Positions 26,721-34,913 of a DNA stretch of 64,000 bases are shown in pieces; position 1 is the first letter of the stretch; each line of letters opens with the position of its first letter. The notes beneath the pieces are model-generated. The model made no database searches. It was not told where the DNA came from and saw only the letters and a program-made list of their open reading frames with translations. The DNA is taken from the NCBI GenBank assembly GCA_963774075.1, contig CAVZDP010000001.1, forward strand, positions 124,001 to 188,000, written 5' to 3'. A program made the position numbers and the translations under genes. This DNA comes from JBBQNR01 sp963774075 (lineage in GTDB: Bacteria; Actinomycetota; Thermoleophilia; Solirubrobacterales; JBBDJG01).

Positions 26721-27638
26721 TTAGGCGATCGGAGTCAGGCCGATGACCTTCATGCGCCGTGTGAGCGCCTGCATGGCGAAGGCGCGGGTGTCCTCCAGGG
26801 AGACGCCGAAGAGCTCGAAGGTGTCCTGTTCCTCCGCCCACGGCGGGGCCAGCACCTTGTCGGCGACGGGAAGCGATTCCTCCATCGCGCGCTGGATCGC
26901 CTTCGCGTACTTGGAGTCGTTCCTGACCATTTCGCGCAGGAACCTGGCGCCGAACGCGACGTGGCGATGCTCGTCGCGTGCGATCAAGCTGAAGCCCTGC
27001 ACGAAGCCGGGTAGCGTTCCCTCGCGCTCGTTGTACTCGATGATGAAGTGCTGGCCGGTGAGGGCGAGCATGCCCTCGATGACCATGTGGTAGAGCGTCA
27101 CGGCCTCCACGAGTGTCTCGAGATCGCTCGGGTCCTCGCCCAGCTTGCGCGTTCGCGAGCCGAGCATGTCGTGGAAGAGGGTGTTGAAGGCGGGGTTCAG
27201 GTGCTTGCTCGTCTCCGCGAGACGCGCATGGAGCGAGTCGGACTCGAGCACGCCGACCTGCGCGTAGAAGCGGTCGAAGAAGCGCACGTGGCGGGCCTCG
27301 TCCGCGATCTGCGTGGAGAGGAAGATCTTCATCTCCTCGGTCGGGCACGCCTTTACCATCGGCCCAAGCTCGTCGGTGACCTCGAGCTCGCCGACGAAGA
27401 ACGACGACAGGCCGTACATGCGCTGGTAGCGCTCGTCGTCGGGGAAACCCCACCAGTCCTCGCGGTCCTGGGAGAAGTCCAGGTCCTGCGTGCGCCAATG
27501 CTGGCGCTCCCACAGCTCGTAGAGCTCCCGGTAGCTCAGGAGCTGGATCTCGCCGCGGTCCGCTCCCTCCTGAAGGGCAGGGTCCGAGGTTTCCTGGAAG
27601 AACTGGTTCTCCTCGACCCGCGTGCTGGGCGTGCTCAC
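26721..27638 (-). CDS. R2-like ligand-binding oxidase (R2lox-like), ferritin superfamily
   Basis: 305-residue di-metal carboxylate protein. The two ExxH pairs are EARH (E114, H117) and EHRH (E223, H226), with E84 and E188 completing six ligands. V87 lies three residues after E84, and Y183 five residues before E188. These are the positions of the Val-Tyr ether crosslink that defines R2lox (Mn/Fe) rather than the ribonucleotide reductase radical subunit. No NrdA partner is nearby. Annotation pipelines may call it ribonucleotide reductase beta. GTG 27638 follows GAGGAGAGG. The LuxR-DacB gene starts 31 bases downstream, so the two may be co-transcribed. Confidence 0.82.
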   Translation of the reverse strand: MSTPSTRVEENQFFQETSDPALQEGADRGEIQLLSYRELYELWERQHWRTQDLDFSQDREDWWGFPDDERYQRMYGLSSFFVGELEVTDELGPMVKACPTEEMKIFLSTQIADEARHVRFFDRFYAQVGVLESDSLHARLAETSKHLNPAFNTLFHDMLGSRTRKLGEDPSDLETLVEAVTLYHMVIEGMLALTGQHFIIEYNEREGTLPGFVQGFSLIARDEHRHVAFGARFLREMVRNDSKYAKAIQRAMEESLPVADKVLAPPWAEEQDTFELFGVSLEDTRAFAMQALTRRMKVIGLTPIA

Positions 27639-27764
27639 GATCCTCTCCTCTCTCGACCGCTGGTCAGCGTACCGCCCCGGAGCGCCCGCCGTAGGTCGAA
27701 CGAAGGTCTACCCGCTCTCGTGCGGATTGGCGCAAACTGTGCGTTCCCCCGCTGGAGGGTGAGG

Positions 27765-27770
27765 TAAGCT
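27765..27770 (+). promoter_or_regulatory. leaderless -10 box for the patatin gene
   Basis: TAAGCT ends seven bases before the ATG at 27778 and there is no Shine-Dalgarno sequence, which fits leaderless transcription. Confidence 0.45.
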
Positions 27771-27777
27771 AGCCGGG

Positions 27778-29097
27778 ATGGGCGAGGTCGTCGAGCTAGA
27801 GGCCACTCCCAAGGACGGGGCCGGGCCCAGGCTCAAGACGACGCAGAAGTCCGCCAGGGCCCGCAGGCGCCGCTCCAAGACGGCCCTGGTCCTCGGCGGC
27901 GGAGGCTTCACGGGCGGGGTCTACGAGATTGGCGCGCTGCGCGCGCTCGACCTCCTGACCGTCAACCGCACGGTCAACGACTTCGACATCTACATCGGGA
28001 CCAGCGCCGGGTCGTTCGTCGCGAGCCTGGTGGCGAGCGGGATCACCCCCGAGGAGATGTCCCGGGTCGTCAACAACCAGGTTCCGACGCCCTTCCGTGA
28101 CGTCGACCTCGGGACGCTGCTGCGGCCAAACTACGGCGACTTCGCCGCCCGCGCCGCGCTCATGCCACTGCGCCTGGCGGGGCTCACGCGCAGCATCGTC
28201 GGCCGCTGGCGCGAGGTCTCGCTGATGGACGTGCTGACCGGCCTGGCCGAGGCTCTTCCCCCCGGCCTCTACACCGGCTCCGGCGTCGAGCGCTACATCA
28301 GGGAGATCCTCGAGGACGCCGACCTCACGAACGACTTCCGGATGCTCGAGCCCGAGCTCTACCTGACCGCCACCGACCTCGATACGTGCGAGCGCGTCGT
28401 GTTCGGCGCCGCAGGCTGGGACGACGTGCCGATATCCAAGGCGGTTTCCGCCTCGACCGCGCTGCCGATGGTGTACCGGCCGGTCGACATCAAGGGCCGC
28501 CAGCTCGTCGACGGCGGCATCCGGTCGACGACCAACGTCGACATCGCGGTGGAGCGGGGAGCGAAGTTCATCATCGTGGTCAACCCGCTCGTCCCTTACG
28601 TGAACGACTTTCAGAAGCGGATCCCGACGATCTTCGGCAGCCGGGTGCGCCGGGTGTCCGACATGGGCTACCCGCAGGTCGGCTATCAGGCGTTCAAGCT
28701 GCTGGCACACGCGCGCCTGCACGAGCACGTCAAGCGGTGGAGCGAGCGCTATCCCGGGGTCGACATCATTCTGATCGAGCCCGACCCGAACGACGAGCTG
28801 ATGTTCGGGACCAGCATCATGAACTACTCCTCACGGCTGGAGATCGCGCGCCACGGCTTCGAGTCCGTGACGATCAAGCTGGCGCAGGACTACCACCGCT
28901 ACAAACGGATCTGCGAGAAGCACGGGATAGAGATCTCCGCGCGCCGGGTGAGGAAGATTCTCACCCAGGCCGAGGAGCAGCGCGAGAAGCAGACCGCATG
29001 GCGGCGCATCCTCGAGCAGACCACCGGCGCGCTGCTGCGCCAGTCTGAGCGTTCCGCCGGCTCCGAGCCCGACCCCGCTTCAGACCGCTCGGCCTAG
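27778..29097 (+). CDS. patatin-like phospholipase
   Basis: Ser-Asp dyad lipid acyl hydrolase of 439 residues. The oxyanion motif GGGGFTGGVYEIGAL is at about residues 40-54, the nucleophile motif GTSAG follows at about 78-82, and the catalytic Asp is in LVDGGIRS. The N-terminal 35 residues are Lys/Arg-rich. A likely role is membrane or storage lipid turnover; substrate unknown. The 3' end overlaps the convergent acyl-CoA synthetase gene by four bases. Confidence 0.9.
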   Translation: MGEVVELEATPKDGAGPRLKTTQKSARARRRRSKTALVLGGGGFTGGVYEIGALRALDLLTVNRTVNDFDIYIGTSAGSFVASLVASGITPEEMSRVVNNQVPTPFRDVDLGTLLRPNYGDFAARAALMPLRLAGLTRSIVGRWREVSLMDVLTGLAEALPPGLYTGSGVERYIREILEDADLTNDFRMLEPELYLTATDLDTCERVVFGAAGWDDVPISKAVSASTALPMVYRPVDIKGRQLVDGGIRSTTNVDIAVERGAKFIIVVNPLVPYVNDFQKRIPTIFGSRVRRVSDMGYPQVGYQAFKLLAHARLHEHVKRWSERYPGVDIILIEPDPNDELMFGTSIMNYSSRLEIARHGFESVTIKLAQDYHRYKRICEKHGIEISARRVRKILTQAEEQREKQTAWRRILEQTTGALLRQSERSAGSEPDPASDRSA

Positions 29098-30917
29098 GGC
29101 ACCTTTTCGGAATACATTGCGTCGAAGACGGGCGCGTACTTCTCGTAGACGATGTTCCGCTTCACCTTGAGGGTCGGCGTCAGCTCGCCGGTCTCCTGGG
29201 TCAGGTCGTGCGGGAGGATCGTGAACTTCTTGACCTGCTCGACCTTGGCGAACTTGACGTTCAAGTCATCGAGCGCCTTCTGGACGATCGCCTCGACCTC
29301 CGGATGCTTCGACAGCTCCGCGACGTCGGTCGTGCCGAGGTTGTGGTCCTTGGCGTAGGCGGCAATCTCCTCGGGGTCGAGGGTCACGATCGCGGTCAGA
29401 TATGGGCGGCGGTCTCCGTAGACGACCGCCTGCGAGATGTACTGGTTCTGCTTCAGCCCGTTCTCGAGGTTCGCCGGCGTGATGTTCTTGCCCCCCGCCG
29501 TGATGATGATGTCCTTCTTGCGGCCGGTGATGTAGAGGAACCCATCCTCGTCGAGGCGGCCGAGGTCGCCGGTGTGCAGCCAGCCATCGACGATCGTCTC
29601 ACTGGTGGCCTGCTCGTTCTTGTAGTAGCCGCGGAAGATGTTCGGGCCCTTGATCAGGACCTCGCCATCCGCGGCGATCTTGATCTCCACGTCCGGAAAC
29701 GCCTTTCCGACGGACCCGAACTTGAAGTCGTCGATGCGGTTGATCGTCGCGGCGGTCGAGGTCTCCGTCATGCCATAACCCTCGAGCACCAGGACGCCGC
29801 AGGCCCAGAAGAACTCGAGGATTTCCTGAGAGATAGGGGCAGCCCCGGTCACGCACTGCTTGATGTTGCCGCCGAACAGGTTGCGGATGTTCGAGAGCAC
29901 GTTCTTGTCGGCCCATTCGAACTGCTTCCTCAGCAGCCAGCCTGGCTCCTTGCCCTGGCGCTCGAGCTCCCGCACCCTGCGGCCGACCCGTACCGCCCAG
30001 TTGAAGATGGCCTTCTTGACCGTTCCCGACTTGTCGACGCTGCCGATGGCGGTCGCGTAGATCTTCTCGAAGATACGCGGCACGCTCGGGAAGTAAGTGG
30101 GCTTCACCTCCACGAGGTTGGAGATGATCTTCTGCGGGTCCTTCTCCCAGTATGCGATGGTGGCTCCGACGTCGATCGCACCGAGCTGGATCAATCGAGC
30201 GAAAGCGTGCGCCAGCGGGAGGAAGAGGTAGCCGACCTCGCGCTCGACGAGAACGTCCTCGTTCTCGACCATGTCGAGCATCGAACGCCAGTTGGCGTGG
30301 TCGATGACGCAGCCCTTGGGCGGCCCCGTGGTGCCGGAGGTGTAGATGTAGGTCGCGATGTCGGCAGGCTCGACGGTGGCGATGCGGGCGCCAAAGTCGC
30401 TATCGGAGCGGGCACGGCCGCGCTGGCGAACCGAGTCCATCGAGATCACGTCGGGTCCGTCGATCGGCTCGATCGAGATCACGTGCTCGAGCGTGGGAAG
30501 CCGGTCGCGAACCTTGCGGACCTTCTCGAGCTGCTCGAGATCCTCGACGATCACGGCCTTGGAATCGGAGTGGTGCAGGACGTACTCGCACTCCTCCGGC
30601 GAATTCGTCTGGTAGATCGGCACGACCGTGCCGCCGGCGCAGAGGATCGCGAAGTCCGAGTAGGTCCACTCGGGCCGGGTGTTGGAGAGGATGCCGACCT
30701 TGTCGTGGCGCTCGATGCCCAGATCCTGCAGCCCGAGCGACAGCTCCTTGACCGTTGCCCCAAGCTCCGGATAGGAGAGGTCCACCCAGTTGCCGCTCGC
30801 GTCCTTGAACCGCAGCGCGGTGAGCTCGGCGTGCTTTTGGACCGCGAGCGGGATCAGGTCCGCCAGCGTCCTCGAACCGGTAGCCGCGGCAGCGGCGGTG
30901 ACGGCCTGAGCCTCCAT
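29094..30917 (-). CDS. long-chain fatty-acid-CoA ligase (AMP-forming)
   Basis: 607-residue ANL-superfamily enzyme that activates fatty acids via an acyl-adenylate. It has the P-loop-like YTSGTTGPPKG, the YGMTETS motif, WLHTGDLG and the GRKKDIIITAGGKNITP hinge with the C-terminal lysine region. The form with an internal insert resembles the FAA1/FadD15 group. ATG 30917 is chosen because AGGAGGAGAATCG precedes it; upstream codons to 30956 are not conserved-looking. The convergent patatin could supply its fatty-acid substrate, but that is inference. Confidence 0.92.
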   Translation of the reverse strand: MEAQAVTAAAAATGSRTLADLIPLAVQKHAELTALRFKDASGNWVDLSYPELGATVKELSLGLQDLGIERHDKVGILSNTRPEWTYSDFAILCAGGTVVPIYQTNSPEECEYVLHHSDSKAVIVEDLEQLEKVRKVRDRLPTLEHVISIEPIDGPDVISMDSVRQRGRARSDSDFGARIATVEPADIATYIYTSGTTGPPKGCVIDHANWRSMLDMVENEDVLVEREVGYLFLPLAHAFARLIQLGAIDVGATIAYWEKDPQKIISNLVEVKPTYFPSVPRIFEKIYATAIGSVDKSGTVKKAIFNWAVRVGRRVRELERQGKEPGWLLRKQFEWADKNVLSNIRNLFGGNIKQCVTGAAPISQEILEFFWACGVLVLEGYGMTETSTAATINRIDDFKFGSVGKAFPDVEIKIAADGEVLIKGPNIFRGYYKNEQATSETIVDGWLHTGDLGRLDEDGFLYITGRKKDIIITAGGKNITPANLENGLKQNQYISQAVVYGDRRPYLTAIVTLDPEEIAAYAKDHNLGTTDVAELSKHPEVEAIVQKALDDLNVKFAKVEQVKKFTILPHDLTQETGELTPTLKVKRNIVYEKYAPVFDAMYSEKVP

Positions 30918-31019
30918 CGATTCTCCTCCTCTGTTTCCTCGGTAGGGCGCCCTCACGGACGCAGGCGGATTCTAGCCGAGGGGTATCCCTGTACCCGCGG
31001 AACGCATGGCCATCGAGCG

Positions 31020-31054
31020 GCGGTAACCGCCGGTGGAGGGGCCGCACCGCGGCC
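31020..31054 (-). terminator. double hairpin after the 60-residue HTH gene
   Basis: GGGGCCGC-ACC-GCGGCCCC (31036-31054) is a perfect 8-bp stem, next to GGCGGTTACCGCC (31020-31032). Both lie downstream of the minus-strand gene ending at 31080. No T-tract is present, so the terminator call is tentative. Confidence 0.45.
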
Positions 31055-31079
31055 CCGGCTTCGTTTCGCTGTCAGGCCG

Positions 31080-31262
31080 CTAAGCCTTGGCGGCTTGAGC
31101 GGGGGGCTGGGCCTGAACCTGCTTGATGGAGGCCAGGAACAGCGTCTTGTCGATCCTACCCTGGAAGATCGGTACGCCCATCTCCATGCATTTCGAGATC
31201 ACCTCGCGTCGGCCCATCCCTGCCTCGCGTGCCAGCTCAGTGGGCGTCAGGTGGTTCGCCAA
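31080..31262 (-). CDS. small helix-turn-helix protein
   Basis: 60 residues. LTPTELAREAGMGRREVISK followed by CMEMGVPIFQGRIDKTLFLA resembles a small winged-helix or IF2-N-like DNA/RNA-binding domain, with an Ala/Gln-rich tail. Starts at TTG 31262 behind AAGGGAGA. It has a near-consensus promoter containing a palindrome, so it may autoregulate. Family not recognised with certainty; function unknown. Confidence 0.65.
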   Translation of the reverse strand: MANHLTPTELAREAGMGRREVISKCMEMGVPIFQGRIDKTLFLASIKQVQAQPPAQAAKA

Positions 31263-31297
31263 TGCCTATCTCCCTTCTGGTCGCAGCGTATACAGGG

Positions 31298-31325
31298 CTT
31301 ATACCGGCTTTGACAGACGTGTCAA
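31298..31325 (-). promoter_or_regulatory. sigma-70-type promoter with operator-like palindrome
   Basis: On the minus strand, TTGACA (31325-31320), a 16-base spacer and TATAAG (31303-31298) form the best promoter in the window, reading toward the 60-residue HTH gene. The -35 is half of TTGACAGACGTGTCAA, an inverted repeat with 6-bp arms. A second dyad, GTATA / TATAC, spans the -10. Both look like binding sites for a repressor. Confidence 0.65.
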
Positions 31326-31365
31326 CCGAAAGCCCTGCTCAATTACGTACTTTTTACGCACGATG

Positions 31366-31371
31366 TACGCT
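31366..31371 (+). promoter_or_regulatory. leaderless -10 box for the 80-residue gene
   Basis: TACGCT ends eight bases before the ATG at 31380, the spacing seen at other leaderless candidates here. Confidence 0.35.
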
Positions 31372-31379
31372 CCGGCCCC

Positions 31380-31622
31380 ATGAAGGCCCCCGCCGGCGAC
31401 ACCTTCCTCGAGTCGCTCATGGACACGAGCCTCTACAGCATGGGGGCCTACTTCTCCGATGAGCACCCGGAGCTCGTGGACGAGGTGATCGAGCAGAGCG
31501 TGGCGATCGAGGAGCGGGGCATCCGCGACTATGCGGACGCCAACGGCCTCAGCCCCCAGGAGTGCTTCGAGACCCTGATGACGGGGCTGGCCGTCCGCTA
31601 CTACAAGGCCGTCGCCAGCTAG
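31380..31622 (+). CDS. small acidic conserved-looking protein of unknown function
   Basis: 80 residues, predicted all-helical and acidic (FLESLMDTSLYSMGAYFSDE, ELVDEVIEQSVAIEERGIRD). No family recognised. It has no Shine-Dalgarno sequence but a TANNNT box eight bases upstream. It is divergent from the small HTH gene and shares the intergenic region with its operator-like palindrome, so the HTH protein is a plausible regulator. tRNA-Pro follows. Confidence 0.6.
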   Translation: MKAPAGDTFLESLMDTSLYSMGAYFSDEHPELVDEVIEQSVAIEERGIRDYADANGLSPQECFETLMTGLAVRYYKAVAS

Positions 31623-31649
31623 CCTCCCTTCGGACCCCAGGGGCTCTGC

Positions 31650-31655
31650 GATAAT
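31650..31655 (+). promoter_or_regulatory. possible -10 box of tRNA-Pro
   Basis: GATAAT lies 35 bases before the tRNA 5' end, in a GC-rich spacer, and resembles a consensus -10. A weak TTCGGA at 31629 could be the -35 with a short 15-base spacer. Confidence 0.4.
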
Positions 31656-31690
31656 CCGGCCCGTCTGACCGGCTCTGCCGGGCTATTCGT

Positions 31691-31764
31691 CGGGGCGTGG
31701 CGCAGTCTGGTAGCGCGCACCGTTCGGGTCGGTGAGGTCCCCGGTTCAAATCCGGGCGCCCCGA
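31691..31764 (+). tRNA. tRNA-Pro (CGG)
   Basis: 74-base cloverleaf. The acceptor stem is CGGGGCG / CGCCCCG with discriminator A. The D arm contains GCGCAGTCTGGTAGCGC, the anticodon stem is CACCG / CGGTG with loop TTCGGGT (anticodon CGG, reading CCG), and the T arm is CCGGTTCAAATCCGG. CCA is not encoded. A repeat array starts eight bases downstream. Confidence 0.96.
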
Positions 31765-31771
31765 TATATGT

Positions 31772-32043
31772 CAGAGGCGGCGTAGCCGGCAGAGCCGGCG
31801 CAGCCGACTCACATGACTGAGGTGCCCGGCGTCAGCCGGCTGGATATTCAGTCAGAGGCGGCGTAGCCGGCAGAGCCGGCGCAGCCGACTCACATGACTG
31901 AGGTGCCCGGCGTCAGCCGGCTGGATATTCAGTCAGAGGCGGCGTAGCCGGCAGAGCCGGCGCAGCCGACTCACATGACTGAGGTGCCCGGCGTCAGCCG
32001 GCTGGATATTCAGTCAGAGGCGGCGTAGCTGGCTAGATATTCG
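31772..32043 (+). repeat. family A tandem array, three full 81-bp units and one truncated
   Basis: Units start at 31772, 31853, 31934 and 32015. Each full unit has hairpin 1 (GCCGGC-AGA-GCCGGC), ACTCACATGACTGAGGTG, hairpin 2 (CCGGC-GTCA-GCCGG) and GGATATTC. The last unit joins its head directly to a tail, an internal deletion. Compared with the 20383 array, stem bases, loops and the core (CTGAGG for TTTAGG) differ, but period and layout are the same. It fills the gap between tRNA-Pro and a convergent hydrolase gene. Confidence 0.93.
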
Positions 32044-32057
32044 GACAGGCGGCCGCC

Positions 32058-32882
32058 TCAAGCGCCGAAGAATCCGCCCAGCAGCCGGCCCACCTCGTCG
32101 GGGCGCTCCTCCTGCAGGAAATGGCCGCAGTCGGGAAGCGCGGTCACCTCGGCGGACCGGACGTCGTCGGCCACCCGTCGCATCGTCTTCTCGACGTCGG
32201 GAAGGATGCGGTCGCGCTGCCCGTAGACGATCCGCACGGGTACGCGAACCGAGGGCATCCAGGCGCCGATCTCGCGAAACCCACCGGGGTGGAGCCTCGA
32301 GCCGGCCTTGATCAGGGCGCGGCGGTCCGCCTCCGTCTGGAAGGGCTCCTGGACGCCGCGAAAGACCTCCTCCGTCAACCGGCTCGGATCGGCGACCCCG
32401 ATCCGCATCGCTCTCCTGAGGCCGCGCGGGTTCACCATCAGCCGCCGGACGCCGGGCGTGCGACAGGCGATGACGAAGAGCCATGCGGCCCAGGAGAGCT
32501 GCGGGTAGACGAGCGTGTTCAACAGCGCCAGCTTGCGCAGCCGCTCGGGGTGCTGGCTTGCCCAGTACAGGCCGATCGGGCCGCCGAGGTCGTGGACGGC
32601 CAGGCCGGTTCCATCAACGCCGACGGCGTCGAGGAAGCCGTCGAGCGTGCGCGTGAAGAAGCGGAAGCTGTAAGAGGCGTCGAGCGGCTTGTCGGAGCGG
32701 CCGAATCCCGGCAGGTCGAGAGCCAGGACGCGGTTTCGCTCGGCGACCGCTCCGATCACGTTGCGCCACAGGAAGGACGAGGTCGGCCATCCGTGCAGGA
32801 GCAGCACGGGATCTCCAGACCCCTGCTCCAGGTAGTGCAGCCGCAGGCCATCGACCTCGACGTGCTTGCTCACGGCGGGCAC
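32058..32882 (-). CDS. alpha/beta hydrolase, haloalkane dehalogenase/epoxide hydrolase-like
   Basis: 274 residues. After LLLHGWPTSSFLWRNV (oxyanion region) the nucleophile elbow VHDLGGPIGLYW has Asp rather than Ser, as in haloalkane dehalogenases and epoxide hydrolases. DCGHFLQEERP holds the catalytic His. The substrate cannot be told from sequence alone. GTG 32882 is used; a GTG four codons later would give MSKHVEVDGL. The start is 25 bases from the end of the TetR gene in the same direction. Confidence 0.85.
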   Translation of the reverse strand: MPAVSKHVEVDGLRLHYLEQGSGDPVLLLHGWPTSSFLWRNVIGAVAERNRVLALDLPGFGRSDKPLDASYSFRFFTRTLDGFLDAVGVDGTGLAVHDLGGPIGLYWASQHPERLRKLALLNTLVYPQLSWAAWLFVIACRTPGVRRLMVNPRGLRRAMRIGVADPSRLTEEVFRGVQEPFQTEADRRALIKAGSRLHPGGFREIGAWMPSVRVPVRIVYGQRDRILPDVEKTMRRVADDVRSAEVTALPDCGHFLQEERPDEVGRLLGGFFGA

Positions 32883-32907
32883 GGCCCAACCCTATCTCTC
32901 GCGGCTG

Positions 32908-33543
32908 TCAGGCCGGCACTTCGGCGCTGCTTTGGGCCATCGTGCGCATGCCCGTGAAGAACACCGCCAGCATCGACCCGTAGAGGTCCTCGCTGACGGC
33001 GTCCGGCTCGAGCAGGCTCTCCAGCGCGATGCCGTTCGCCATCGCGAACGTCATCAGCGCCACCTGGTCCAGGGGCACAGGCGGCTCGAGCCCCAGCTCC
33101 TCGCATCTCCGCTCGAGTATCTGCGTGATGCGATCACGAAGCGCGCGATAGCGCGTCACGAGCTCCTCGCGGAACTCCTCGTTGCGGGCTGCATAGGCGG
33201 CGAACTCGAAGAAGAGCCGCTGCCATTCGGAGTCGGCGCGAAGGAAGCGAACGAAGTCCTCGCCGGCCTGGCGTGCCTGCGCCTCCGGCGACTCACCGCT
33301 CGCGACCGCGCTGTCGATCTCCCGCAAGCGGGCGGCGAAGCGCTCGTCGAGCATCGCCAGGAAGAGCTCCTCCTTGCTCTTGAAGTTCGCATAGAACGCG
33401 CCCTTGGTGAAGCCCGCGTCCTCGGCGACCTCGTCTATCGAGGCGTTCTGGAGCCCGCGGCGGGCGAAGATCTTCGCAGCGGACTTCATCAGGCAGGAGC
33501 GGGTGTGCGCCTGCTGCTCCTTCCGCGTCAGCCTGCGCGGCAT
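32908..33543 (-). CDS. TetR-family transcriptional regulator
   Basis: 211 residues. The N-terminal helix-turn-helix is SAAKIFARRGLQNASIDEV and EDAGFTKGAFYANFKSKEE. The ligand domain is typical of TetR_C types that sense hydrophobic molecules. Its ATG overlaps the P450 stop by one base (TGATG), so it is co-translated with the cyclase-P450 operon. Paired 14-bp dyads at 35512-35543, upstream of that operon, are candidate operators. Confidence 0.92.
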   Translation of the reverse strand: MPRRLTRKEQQAHTRSCLMKSAAKIFARRGLQNASIDEVAEDAGFTKGAFYANFKSKEELFLAMLDERFAARLREIDSAVASGESPEAQARQAGEDFVRFLRADSEWQRLFFEFAAYAARNEEFREELVTRYRALRDRITQILERRCEELGLEPPVPLDQVALMTFAMANGIALESLLEPDAVSEDLYGSMLAVFFTGMRTMAQSSAEVPA

Positions 33544-34913
33544 CAGGCCGCGACCTCCATGCCTTCGTGCGCGGCCGGGGCGGCTCGCGGAACCCCACGC
33601 CTGCGCTCGACGACCACGACCTCCGCGCCCCGGCTGGGGGTGAGCGTGATCGCGCGGCGCACGACACGCTCCGGGGCCGGGTGGGCGGCGCGCAGACTCA
33701 CCTCGCTCACCACCGCGGAAAGCACCGTCTTCAGCTCGAACAGGGCGAAGCTCGCACCGAGGCAGCGGCGCACACCGCCTCCAAAGGGGATCCAAGTGTA
33801 GGTGCCCGGCGTCGAGTCCACAAAGCGCTCGGGAAGGAAGCGCTCCGGCTCCGAGTAGACGTCGGGCCGCCGGTGGACCAGGTAGATGCAGGGCGCGACG
33901 CGCGCCCCGGCCGGCAGCAGGTGGCCGGCGATCTCCAGCGGCTCGGTCAGGCGCCGCAGCACGATGGGCAGCACGGGCCGCAGGCGCAGCGTCTCCTTGA
34001 CGACCGCATCGGCGTACGTGCTCTCGCTCTCGCGCGCCTCCTCGGTGAGGCGCTCGAGCTTGTCCGGGTGTCGCACGAGCCGCTCGATCGCCCAGGCGAG
34101 CGAGGTCGCCGTCGTCTCGTGGCCCGCCAGCAGCAGCGTCATCAGCTCGTCGCGAAGCTCTCCGTCGCTCATCGGGCTGCCGTCCTCGTGGCGAGCCTGT
34201 ATGAGGAGCGAAAGGACGTCGTCGCGCTCGGTGACGGTGGGATCGTCGCGGCGGCGCCTGATCTCCTCCAGCAGCATCGCGTCCAGGGGGTCGAGCGCGC
34301 GTCGAAACGGCCTCAGTGAACGCACCCGCTGCGGCCCGAGGACGGCCACCGTGAGCATCCGGCGCGGATCCGCCGTCCAGTCCAGGGCGGTCTTGATCAA
34401 GGCCCGCAGCCGGTCGAGCCGGTCGGCCTCGCGCACGCCGAAGACGGCACGCATGATCACCTCGAGCGTGACGGCCTGCATGCGCGGCCACAGTCGCAGG
34501 GGCTCGCCGGCCGGCCAGCCCGACACCTCTCGCTCGGCGATCGAGCGCATCAGGTCGCCGTAGCGCTCCATGCGCTCGCCGTGAAACGAGGGCAGCATCA
34601 GCTTGCGCTGCGCCATGTGCTGCTCGTCGTCGAGCAGCAGCACGGAACTCGGCCCAACGATCGGCAGCAGCACCGCGTTCGCCTCTCCGGCGTGCAACAC
34701 GTGCGGATCACCCGTGAACACCTGCTTCACCGCATCCGGATGACATAGGAACACCCACGTGCCCTCATGGGCGATCCGGAGTGAGAAGACGTCGCCGTAG
34801 CGCGCCCGGCAACGCTCCATCAAGGGCAGCGGTCGCGTCATCCACTGCACGGTCTGAACGGCGCGAGGCTGGGGGGGACCGGGCGGCAGTGCGGCCGCGC
34901 GCCCGGCCGTCAC
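33543..34913 (-). CDS. cytochrome P450
   Basis: 456-residue soluble monooxygenase. The I-helix motif is LLAGHETTATSLAW, ExxR is ETLR (E307 to R310) and the haem ligand is C384 in PFGGGVRRCLGAS. The overall form resembles the bacterial CYP families related to CYP102/CYP110-like fatty-acid or terpene oxidases, but subfamily is uncertain. No ferredoxin lies beside it. GTG 34913 overlaps the cyclase stop as GTGA; longer upstream frames belong to a shadow of the cyclase. Confidence 0.93.
   Translation of the reverse strand: MTAGRAAALPPGPPQPRAVQTVQWMTRPLPLMERCRARYGDVFSLRIAHEGTWVFLCHPDAVKQVFTGDPHVLHAGEANAVLLPIVGPSSVLLLDDEQHMAQRKLMLPSFHGERMERYGDLMRSIAEREVSGWPAGEPLRLWPRMQAVTLEVIMRAVFGVREADRLDRLRALIKTALDWTADPRRMLTVAVLGPQRVRSLRPFRRALDPLDAMLLEEIRRRRDDPTVTERDDVLSLLIQARHEDGSPMSDGELRDELMTLLLAGHETTATSLAWAIERLVRHPDKLERLTEEARESESTYADAVVKETLRLRPVLPIVLRRLTEPLEIAGHLLPAGARVAPCIYLVHRRPDVYSEPERFLPERFVDSTPGTYTWIPFGGGVRRCLGASFALFELKTVLSAVVSEVSLRAAHPAPERVVRRAITLTPSRGAEVVVVERRRGVPRAAPAAHEGMEVAA

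Noticed and set aside
31691..32043. tRNA-anchored integrated element with attachment site
   Set aside because: No integrase, no duplicated tRNA 3' end and no phage genes are present; the downstream sequence is only the repeat array.
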